DNA of 64,000 bases from Jeongeupia sp. USM3 (GTDB lineage: Bacteria; Pseudomonadota; Gammaproteobacteria; Burkholderiales; Chitinibacteraceae). Location of the stretch: assembly GCF_001808185.1 (NCBI RefSeq), contig NZ_CP017668.1, forward strand, positions 2,232,001 to 2,296,000, written 5' to 3'. The notes below the pieces were generated by a model that did no database searches, was not told the DNA's origin, and saw nothing but the letters and a program-made list of their open reading frames with translations. Both the position numbers and the translations under genes were made by a program. Below are positions 14,011 to 21,261 of the stretch, piece after piece (the first letter of the stretch is position 1; the number at the start of each line of letters is the position of its first letter).

Positions 14011-16413
14011 GTGGCTCAACAACCGCTTTCCCAAGACCTCCTCGACAAGATGCACCGCTACTGGCAGGCCGCAAACTACCTGTCGGTCGGCCAGATCTAT
14101 CTGCTCGACAACCCCCTGCTGAAGGAGCCGCTGGAGCGCAAGCACATCAAGCCCCGCCTGCTCGGCCACTGGGGCACGACGCCGGGCCTGAACTTCATCT
14201 ACGTTCACGCCAACCGCCTCATCAAAGAGCGCGAACTGAACATGATCTACATCACCGGTCCTGGCCATGGCGGCCCGGGTCTGGTGGCCAACACCTGGCT
14301 GGAAGGCAGCTACGAAGAGTTCTATCCGAGCATCGACCGCACCGAAGGCGGCATGCAGCGTCTCTTCAAGCAGTTCTCGTTCCCGCGCGGCATTCCGTCG
14401 CACGTCGCCCCGGAAACCCCGGGCTCGATGCACGAAGGCGGTGAACTCGGTTACTCGGTCTCGCACGCCTACGGCGCGGCGTTCGACCATCCGGACCAGG
14501 TCGTGATCGCCGTGGTCGGCGACGGCGAAGCCGAAACCGGCCCGCTCGCGGCCAGCTGGCACTCGAACAAGTACCTGCACCCGGTCAACGACGGTTTCGT
14601 GCTGCCGATCCTGCACCTGAACGGCTACAAGATCGCCAACCCGACCGTGCTGGCGCGTCTGTCGAAGGAAGAAATCACCAAGCTGTTCGAAGGCTATGGC
14701 TACAAGCCGCATTTCGTCGAACTGAAGCACGAAACCTTCAACGACAAGCACGCGACCTTCCACGACATCCATCAGAAGATGGCTGCGACGATGGACGCCT
14801 GCCTGGACGAGCTGAACGCAATCCGCGAAGCCGCCAAGGCCGAGATCGCCGCCGGCAAGCCGATCACCCGCCCGCAATGGCCGATGATCGTGATGCGCAC
14901 GCCGAAGGGCTGGACCGGTCCGAAGGAAATCAAGGGCAAGAAGGTCGAGGACTACTGGCGCAGCCACCAGGTGCCGTTCTCGGACATCGACGCCGAAAAC
15001 GTCCACAACCTGGAAAACTGGCTCAAGTCGTACGAGCCGGAAACGCTGTTCAACGCCGACGGCTCGGTCAAGGCCGAACTCACCGAGCTTGCACCGAAGG
15101 CGCAGCACCGCATGGGCTCGAACCCGGTCGTCCACGGCCAGGCTTCGAAAGACCTGCGCATGCCGGACTTCCGCAACTACGAAGTCAAGTTCGACAAGCC
15201 GGGCACCGTCAACGCCGAAGCCACCCGTGAAATGGGCAAGCTGCTGCGCGACGTGATGAAGGAAAACGAAGAGCAGCGCAACTTCCGCATCGTCGGCCCG
15301 GACGAAACCGCGTCGAACCGCTGGAACAACGTGTTCGAGGAAACCGGCAAGACCTGGTTCGCCGACTACCTGCCGGAAGACGAACACAACGACACGCTGT
15401 CGCAAGACGGTCGCGTGATGGAAATCCTCTCCGAGCACACCTGCCAGGGCTGGCTCGAAGGCTACAACCTCACCGGTCGCCACGGCTTCTTCAGCTGCTA
15501 CGAAGCGTTCATCCACGTCGTCGACTCGATGTTCAACCAGCACGCCAAGTGGCTGAAGACCACCCGCCACATCAACTGGCGCAAGCCGCTGCCGTCGCTG
15601 AACTACCTGCTGACCAGCCACGTCTGGCGTCAGGACCACAACGGCTTCTCGCACCAGGATCCGGGCTTTATCGACCACGTCGTCAACAAGCGTGCCGAAG
15701 TGATCCGCGTCTACCTGCCGCCTGACGCGAACACCCTGCTGTCGGTGACCGACCACTGCCTGCGTTCGCGCCACTACGTGAACGTCGTCGTGGCCGGCAA
15801 GCAGCCCGCGCTGCAGTACCTGACCATGGATCAGGCGATCAAGCACTGCACCAAGGGCCTGGGCATCTGGGACTGGGCGTCGAACGACGACGGCGGCGAG
15901 CCGGACGTGGTGATGGCCTGCGCCGGTGAAATCCCGACCATGGAAGCACTGGCCGCAACCGACCTGCTGCGCCAGCACTTCCCGGACCTGAAGATCCGCT
16001 TCGTCAACGTCGTCGACCTGATGACGCTGCAGCCGAAGGAAGAGCACCCGCACGGCCTGTCGAACCGCGAGTTCGATTCGATCTTCACCGCCGACAAGCC
16101 GATCATGTTCGCCTTCCACGGCTACCCGTGGCTGATCCACCGCCTGTGCTACCGCCGCAACGGCCACAGCAACATCCATGCGCGCGGCTACAAGGAAGAA
16201 GGTTCGACCTCGACGCCGTTCGACATGGTCGTCGTCAACCAGCTCGACCGCTTCAACCTGGCGATCGACGTGATCGACCGCGTGCCGAAGCTGTCCAAGA
16301 TCGGCGCCCACGTGCGGCAGAAGTTTGCCGACAAGCTGGTCGAGCACGGTCAGTACATCGCCGAGCACGGTGACGACATGCCGGAAGTGAAGAACTGGGT
16401 CTGGCCGTACTGA
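14011..16413 (+). CDS. xfp: Xylulose-5-phosphate/fructose-6-phosphate phosphoketolase
   Basis: Thiamine-diphosphate enzyme that cleaves xylulose 5-P (or fructose 6-P) with phosphate to acetyl phosphate plus a shorter sugar phosphate. The 800 residues match the family length. Signatures include LGHWGTTPGLNFIYVHANR, ITGPGHGGPGLVANTWLEGSY, GGELGYSVSHAYGAAFD, and the ThDP/Mg VVGDGEAETGPLA. Starts at GTG 14011 behind GAGGTGA. It stands alone between two terminators, so it is monocistronic. It could give an acetyl-phosphate bypass of glycolysis; specificity for xylulose versus fructose phosphate cannot be told. Confidence 0.97.
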   Translation: MAQQPLSQDLLDKMHRYWQAANYLSVGQIYLLDNPLLKEPLERKHIKPRLLGHWGTTPGLNFIYVHANRLIKERELNMIYITGPGHGGPGLVANTWLEGSYEEFYPSIDRTEGGMQRLFKQFSFPRGIPSHVAPETPGSMHEGGELGYSVSHAYGAAFDHPDQVVIAVVGDGEAETGPLAASWHSNKYLHPVNDGFVLPILHLNGYKIANPTVLARLSKEEITKLFEGYGYKPHFVELKHETFNDKHATFHDIHQKMAATMDACLDELNAIREAAKAEIAAGKPITRPQWPMIVMRTPKGWTGPKEIKGKKVEDYWRSHQVPFSDIDAENVHNLENWLKSYEPETLFNADGSVKAELTELAPKAQHRMGSNPVVHGQASKDLRMPDFRNYEVKFDKPGTVNAEATREMGKLLRDVMKENEEQRNFRIVGPDETASNRWNNVFEETGKTWFADYLPEDEHNDTLSQDGRVMEILSEHTCQGWLEGYNLTGRHGFFSCYEAFIHVVDSMFNQHAKWLKTTRHINWRKPLPSLNYLLTSHVWRQDHNGFSHQDPGFIDHVVNKRAEVIRVYLPPDANTLLSVTDHCLRSRHYVNVVVAGKQPALQYLTMDQAIKHCTKGLGIWDWASNDDGGEPDVVMACAGEIPTMEALAATDLLRQHFPDLKIRFVNVVDLMTLQPKEEHPHGLSNREFDSIFTADKPIMFAFHGYPWLIHRLCYRRNGHSNIHARGYKEEGSTSTPFDMVVVNQLDRFNLAIDVIDRVPKLSKIGAHVRQKFADKLVEHGQYIAEHGDDMPEVKNWVWPY

Positions 16414-16458
16414 GACCCGTTCGACGCCGGGGCCGTCGCCCCGGTCGACCACATCAAG

Positions 16459-16487
16459 CAGCCCGCCCCGTGCGGGCTGTTTTTTTT
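16459..16487 (+). terminator. Rho-independent terminator after phosphoketolase
   Basis: Stem CAGCCCGC/GCGGGCTG with a five-base loop, followed by eight T, about 45 bases after the phosphoketolase stop. Confidence 0.92.
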
Positions 16488-16580
16488 GGCTGTCTGCCAG
16501 TTCGCCCGGGGTGACGGGACCGGGGATTGCCGGCAACGGCCGGCGGCAGGCAAACTGGTGTTTGAATCAAGGAGTCCGCC

Positions 16581-17378
16581 GTGTCCGATACCGACCTGCT
16601 TGCCCGAATGTCCGACTGCGCCCGCGACGTCTCGGCCAGCGAGATCATGCCGCGTTTCCGCCAGGTCACCGCGCGCCGCAAGCACGACGGCACGCTGCTC
16701 ACCGAGGCCGACCTCGCCAGCCAGGCCTGGCTGATGCGGGCGCTGCCCGAGATCGCCCCCTACCCGGTGCTCGGCGAGGAAATGTGCGCGGCCGACCAGA
16801 AGGCGCTGCTCGACGCCAATCCGGACGGGCTGTGGATCGTCGACCCGATCGACGGCACCAGCAACTTCGCCCACGGCCTGCCCTATTTCACCGTGTCGAT
16901 CGCGTTATGGCGGCACGGCCGTTCCGAATACGGCGCGATCTACGCGCCGGTGCTCGACGAATGCTTCACCGCCCGGCGCGGTGCCGGTGCCTGGCTGAAC
17001 GGCGAACGGCTCGAAGCCCCGGCCGAACCGGTGCGGATATCCGATTCGATCGCCGCGGTCGAACCGAAATACCTCGGCGGCCACCTGCCGGTGCGCATCG
17101 TCACCGTCGCGCCGTTCACCAGCCAGCGCAACTACGGCGCCGCGACGCTCGACTGGTGCTACCTCGCCGCCGGCCGTTTCGACCTGATGCTGCACGGCGC
17201 GCAAAGGCTGTGGGACTACGCCGCCGGCGCGCTGATCGCCGAGGAGGCCGGCTGCGTGCTCGGCACGCTCAAGGGCCGCAGCTACTGGGACTGCGACCCG
17301 TGGACCCGCTCGGCCGTCGCCGCCCGCCACCCGCAAGCGTTCGACGTTTGGCATCAGTGGGCGACTCAGAACCGCTGA
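16581..17378 (+). CDS. Inositol-monophosphatase-family phosphatase
   Basis: A 265-residue Mg-dependent lithium-sensitive phosphatase-fold protein. The metal site is seen as GEE (E66/E67), D88 and D91 in the signature WIVDPIDGTSNFAHG, and a late Asp in WDYAAGALIAEEAGC. Substrates in the family include inositol phosphate, histidinol phosphate, 3'-phosphoadenosine phosphate and fructose bisphosphate; sequence alone does not choose. Starts at GTG 16581 with AAGGAG upstream. It stands alone, followed by a miniature repeat. Confidence 0.9.
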   Translation: MSDTDLLARMSDCARDVSASEIMPRFRQVTARRKHDGTLLTEADLASQAWLMRALPEIAPYPVLGEEMCAADQKALLDANPDGLWIVDPIDGTSNFAHGLPYFTVSIALWRHGRSEYGAIYAPVLDECFTARRGAGAWLNGERLEAPAEPVRISDSIAAVEPKYLGGHLPVRIVTVAPFTSQRNYGAATLDWCYLAAGRFDLMLHGAQRLWDYAAGALIAEEAGCVLGTLKGRSYWDCDPWTRSAVAARHPQAFDVWHQWATQNR

Positions 17379-17386
17379 CAGCAATC

Positions 17387-17557
17387 AAACCTGTTCCAGT
17401 CGGCGCGCGAGCCAAAGCAGATCGCTTACGCCCGAAGCGCAGAAACCGGAATGGACATTAAGTCCATGAGGACGACCCGAAGGTAGCCCCCTTGCGGGGT
17501 TCGGAGCATCGGACGAAAGCGAGATGCGCAGGCGCAGCCGCCGAATGGGACAGGTTT
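17387..17557. mobile_element. Miniature inverted-repeat element (171 bp)
   Basis: Terminal inverted repeats AAACCTGTTCCAGTCGGCG (left) and, on the other strand, AAACCTGTCCCATTCGGCG (right) match at 16 of 19 positions. The interior has small hairpins (TGGACATTAAGTCCA; CCCCTTGCGGGG) and no ORF worth calling. It fills the gap between two convergent genes, and its right end overlaps the stop codon of the FAD-linked oxidase. Its sequence differs from the Correia-like element at 4.3 kb, so it is a separate family. Confidence 0.65.
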
Positions 17558-18938
17558 AGAGCACCTTGCCCGGATTCATGATCCCTTGCGGATCGAGCGC
17601 GGCCTTGATTCGCCGCATCAGGTCCAGCTCGATCCCGCTGCGGTACAGCGGCAGCTGGTCGCGCTTGAGCTGGCCGACGCCGTGCTCGGCGCTGATCGTG
17701 CCCTGATGCTTGGCGACCACCGCATAGACGACGGCGTTGACCGCCGGCTCGCGCTCGTAGACGGCTTTCGACAGGTCGCCGAGGAAGACGTTGTAGTGCA
17801 GGTTGCCGTCGCCGACGTGGCCGAAAGCGACAAGGTCGAGGTCGGGAAATGCGGCCTTGAGCGCTGTTTCCGCCTCGGTCATGAAGGCCGGGATGTGCGA
17901 GACCGGCACGGCGATGTCGTGCTTGATGCTCACACCGCGGCGACGCTGCGACTCGGGGATGTGTTCGCGCAGGCGCCAGAAGTCCTGCGCCTCGGTCACG
18001 CTCTGCGCCAGCAGCACCTCCTCGTGGCCGAGGTCGAACAGCGCCTCGGCCAGCCGCTCGGTCAGCGCCGCCGGGCTGCCGCCGTCGGACAGCTCGACCA
18101 GCACGGTCCACGCCGGCGGTGCATCGAAGGGCTGCGGCAGTTCGGGGCAGTGTTCGGCGAGCAGTTCCCAACAGCGGCGCGACACCAGCTCGAACGACGT
18201 CACCCGTTCGCCGACCCGGTCCTGCAGTCCGCGCAGCAGGGTCACCGCGGCGTCCGGCGTCTCGAGCGCGACCAGCGCGGTCGCCTGCGCCGACAGCAGC
18301 GGCGACAGCTTGAGCACCGCAGCGGTGATCACGCCGAGCGTGCCTTCCGAGCCGATGAACAGCTGCTTCAAATCGTAACCGGTGTTGTCCTTGCGCAGGC
18401 CCCGCAGCCCGTCCCAGACGGTGCCGTCGGCCAGCACGACCTCGAGCCCCAGCGTCAGCTCGCGCATATTGCCGTAGTGGAGCACGTTGACGCCGCCGGC
18501 ATTGGTCCCCAGCGCACCCCCGATCCGCGCCGAGCCGACCGCGCCCCAGTCGGCGGCAAACAGCCTGCCGGCGGCACGCGCGGCGGCCTGCACGTCGGCG
18601 ACGACGGTGCCGGCATCGACGGTGATCGTGTTGTTGTCGGCGTCGACCTCGCGGATGCGGTTCATCCGTTCGAGCGACAGCACGATCGCCGTGCCGCTGT
18701 CGTCCGGCGTCGCCGCACCGCAGTTGCCGGTATTGCCGCCCTGCGGCACCACCGGCACGCCGTGCGCGTGCGCCAGCTTCATCACCGCGGCGACTTCCGC
18801 GGTCGAGCGCGGCCGCACCACCGCCTGCGCGGCGCCGTGGTAGCGGCGGCGGTTGTCGAGCAGATAGCCGTCGATCTGTGCGCCGGTGAGGATGCCGGCC
18901 GGGTCGAGCAGCGCGGCGAGTTCGGTCATGAACGACAT
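17556..18938 (-). CDS. FAD-linked oxidase, GlcD/D-lactate dehydrogenase type
   Basis: A 460-residue flavoprotein with an N-terminal PCMH-type FAD-binding domain (VVPQGGNTGNCGAATPDDSG, GALGTNAGGVNVLHYGNMRE, LKQLFIGSEGTLGVIT) and a C-terminal FAD-oxidase domain (SIKHDIAVPVSHIPAFM, FGHVGDGNLHYNVF, SAEHGVGQLKRD). The last motifs are shared by 2-hydroxy-acid dehydrogenases acting on D-lactate, D-2-hydroxyglutarate or glycolate; the exact substrate is unresolved. ATG 18938 has GGAGA upstream; a TTG at 18950 is also in frame. Its TAA overlaps the end of the 17.4 kb miniature repeat. Confidence 0.92.
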   Translation of the reverse strand: MSFMTELAALLDPAGILTGAQIDGYLLDNRRRYHGAAQAVVRPRSTAEVAAVMKLAHAHGVPVVPQGGNTGNCGAATPDDSGTAIVLSLERMNRIREVDADNNTITVDAGTVVADVQAAARAAGRLFAADWGAVGSARIGGALGTNAGGVNVLHYGNMRELTLGLEVVLADGTVWDGLRGLRKDNTGYDLKQLFIGSEGTLGVITAAVLKLSPLLSAQATALVALETPDAAVTLLRGLQDRVGERVTSFELVSRRCWELLAEHCPELPQPFDAPPAWTVLVELSDGGSPAALTERLAEALFDLGHEEVLLAQSVTEAQDFWRLREHIPESQRRRGVSIKHDIAVPVSHIPAFMTEAETALKAAFPDLDLVAFGHVGDGNLHYNVFLGDLSKAVYEREPAVNAVVYAVVAKHQGTISAEHGVGQLKRDQLPLYRSGIELDLMRRIKAALDPQGIMNPGKVL

Positions 18939-19000
18939 CGTCGTCTCCAAACGAGATCGCCGGCAGCAGCCGGCGATCCAGAATCATCGTTACATTGATT

Positions 19001-19939
19001 TTAAAGCCAGAAATCCGTGCGCGCGACGTGCTGCCGCAGCACGCGCTGGAAGTGGCCCGGGTCCTTGGCGAAGGTCATCTCGCCGGCAGCCGGCTTGTGG
19101 AAATCGTACAGCCGCGACACCCAGAAGCGCACCGCCGCGGCGCGCAGCAGTTGCGGCCACGCGGCAAGCTCGGCCGGCTCGAAAGCCCGGACGCCCTGAT
19201 AGCCGGCGAGCAGCGCGCGGGCACGGTCGGCGTCGATGTCGCCGTCGTTCCGCACGCACCAGTCGTTGAGCGTGATCGCGACGTCATAGGCCAGCGTGTC
19301 GTTGCAGGCGTAGTAGAAGTCGATGAAGCCGCCGACGCGGTCGCCGTCGATCAGCGCGTTGTCGCGGAACAGGTCGGCGTGGATGACGCCGGCCGGCAAG
19401 GCGGCGAAGTCCTGCGCTGCCAGCGACGCGACCTCGGCCGCGAGTTCGGCCGCATCGTCGGCCGGCATGAACGGATACACCTCGGCCGCGACCGACTCGC
19501 GCCACGCCGCGCCGCGCGGGTTGGCCATGTGGCCGCGGTAATGCCGCGCGGCCAGATGCATCTGCGCCAGCATCTCGCCGACCTCGCGGCACTGTGCGGC
19601 ATTCGGCGTATCGATCACGGCGCCGGGCAGGCAGTTGACCAGCAGCGTCGGCTTGCCGTTCAGCGTATCGACGAAGGCATTGTCGTGGTTGGCGATCGGC
19701 CCGGCGACGGCGATGCCGTGCTGCGCCAGATGCGCGAGCAGATTGACGTAGTAAGGCAGCTCGTCGGCCCGCAGCGTCTCGAACAGGGTCAGCACGTAGC
19801 GGCCGTGCGTGGTCGTGACGAAGTAATTGGTATTGGTGATGCCGGCCGCGATGCCCTTGAGCTCGACCAGACCGCCGATGGCGTAGCGCTTGAGGAAGGC
19901 GCCCATTTCATCGGGCGTGACGGTAGTGAAGACGGACAT
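19001..19939 (-). CDS. thrB: Homoserine kinase (choline-kinase-fold type)
   Basis: Phosphorylates homoserine to O-phosphohomoserine in threonine synthesis. The 312-residue protein belongs to the aminoglycoside-phosphotransferase-like ThrB found in many proteobacteria rather than the GHMP type. Seen are LKGIAAGITNTNYFV at the N terminus, the catalytic loop VIHADLFRDNALIDG, and the Mg-binding GFIDFYYACND. The N-terminal MSVFTTVTPDEMGAFLKRY is characteristic of this family. It shares orientation with the DUF2782 gene upstream. Confidence 0.95.
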   Translation of the reverse strand: MSVFTTVTPDEMGAFLKRYAIGGLVELKGIAAGITNTNYFVTTTHGRYVLTLFETLRADELPYYVNLLAHLAQHGIAVAGPIANHDNAFVDTLNGKPTLLVNCLPGAVIDTPNAAQCREVGEMLAQMHLAARHYRGHMANPRGAAWRESVAAEVYPFMPADDAAELAAEVASLAAQDFAALPAGVIHADLFRDNALIDGDRVGGFIDFYYACNDTLAYDVAITLNDWCVRNDGDIDADRARALLAGYQGVRAFEPAELAAWPQLLRAAAVRFWVSRLYDFHKPAAGEMTFAKDPGHFQRVLRQHVARTDFWL

Positions 19940-20019
19940 GTGGATTCAGTACGGCGCGGACGGGTGAGGGGCGGAGTGTACGCAAGCGGGCCGCTGCCGA
20001 CGAGCGGCGGCCGGCATGC

Positions 20020-20385
20020 TTACCACGAGAACAGCGTCCACTGCGGCACCGACAGGCGCGCACCGCCCGAATCGGCGCCGTCGATCCGGTCGAACTGGCC
20101 GTTGCCTTCGTGGTCATAGAGGACGTACGGCGCGCCGACCTTGGGCGTGACCTTCATCATGTAGAGCCTGCCGTTCATCCGGTACTCGGCGATCGTCGCG
20201 TCGGCCTTCTCGATGATGCGCACTTCGGGCTCGCCGACCGCCTTGTTGGCCTTGGGTTTGGTCACCGGCGGCAGTTGTTCGGCCGGTACCGATTGCGGCG
20301 GCGGCGGCGGCGGATCGATCGGCGGCAGCTCGGCCATCGTTGCGCCGCTGGCGAGCAGCATCAGGCTGGTCAGCATGGATTTCAT
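20020..20385 (-). CDS. DUF2782 periplasmic protein
   Basis: A 121-residue exported protein of unknown function. It has a signal peptide (MKSMLTSLMLLASGATMA), a proline run (PPIDPPPPPPQ), then the conserved DUF2782 part, EVRIIEKADATIAEYRMNGRLYMMKVTPKVGAPYVLYD. ATG 20385 follows a GGGGGAG site. In betaproteobacteria this family is often found between polA and thrB, as here. Confidence 0.88.
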   Translation of the reverse strand: MKSMLTSLMLLASGATMAELPPIDPPPPPPQSVPAEQLPPVTKPKANKAVGEPEVRIIEKADATIAEYRMNGRLYMMKVTPKVGAPYVLYDHEGNGQFDRIDGADSGGARLSVPQWTLFSW

Positions 20386-20450
20386 CAGGGCTCCCCCCGG
20401 CCCGGCGGGCCGTGTTCTTCCGGGCATTCTACCGAAAGCACCGCCCCGGC

Positions 20451-21185
20451 TCACAGGCTGAACTGCATTTCGCGCTCTGCGGGCGACATCTCGAAGCCGC
20501 GCGTCTCGAAGAAGCGGAAGATCGCCTCGACGATCGCCGCCGGATCGTCGATCAGCTGCACCAGGTCCAGATCGGCGGCATTGATCATGCCGTCGGCAAC
20601 CAGGCGCACGCGGAACCAGTCGATCAGCCCTGACCAGAAGTCGCTGCCGACGAGGATGATCGGCATCTTGCGCGACTTGCCGGTCTGGATCAGCGTCAGC
20701 GCCTCGGTCAGCTCGTCGAGCGTGCCGAAGCCCCCCGGCATCACCACGTAGGCGCTGGCGTGCTTGACGAACATCACCTTGCGCGCGAAGAAGTGGCGGA
20801 AACTCTGGCTGACGTCCTGATACGGGTTGTTGCTCTGCTCGTGCTGCAGCTGGATGTTGAGCCCGACCGACGGGCTCGCGCCGTCGTAGGCGCCCTTGTT
20901 CGCCGCCTCCATCAGCCCCGGCCCGCCGCCCGAGATCACCGCGAAGCCGGCATCCGACAGCCGCCGGGCAATCTCCTCGGTGCGCTTATAATAGGCGTGG
21001 TCGCGCCCGATGCGTGCCGAGCCGAAGATCGACACCGCCGGCTGGATCCGTTGCAGGCGCTCGGTCGCTTCGACGAATTCGGCCATGATCCCGAATACCC
21101 GCCACGCCTCCCGGGCACGCGTGCCCTGAAGCTCGGCGTCGATCTGCGAGTCGACGACATGCGGCAGCTTGTCCTTGAGATTCAT
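20451..21185 (-). CDS. LOG-family (TIGR00730) nucleotide phosphoribohydrolase-like protein
   Basis: A 244-residue Rossmann-like protein with the two family motifs GGGPGLMEAANKGAYD and PGGFGTLDELTEAL. Members cleave AMP or cytokinin riboside monophosphates to base plus ribose 5-phosphate, although the longer bacterial proteins are often annotated only as a lysine-decarboxylase-like fold. No decarboxylase activity is expected. ATG 21185 has an ideal AGGAGG site seven bases upstream. Divergent from polA, with about 75 bases between start codons. Confidence 0.9.
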   Translation of the reverse strand: MNLKDKLPHVVDSQIDAELQGTRAREAWRVFGIMAEFVEATERLQRIQPAVSIFGSARIGRDHAYYKRTEEIARRLSDAGFAVISGGGPGLMEAANKGAYDGASPSVGLNIQLQHEQSNNPYQDVSQSFRHFFARKVMFVKHASAYVVMPGGFGTLDELTEALTLIQTGKSRKMPIILVGSDFWSGLIDWFRVRLVADGMINAADLDLVQLIDDPAAIVEAIFRFFETRGFEMSPAEREMQFSL

Positions 21186-21261
21186 CGCACGCACCTCCTG
21201 CTGAGAACCTGTTTACAAAATATAGCCGCGCCCATGCCGGGCGGCGGCCTGCGGATACGCC

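Noticed and set aside
13840..16536. An 898-codon minus-strand frame opposite the phosphoketolase
   Set aside because: Antisense shadow created by strong codon bias of the real gene; no family signature.
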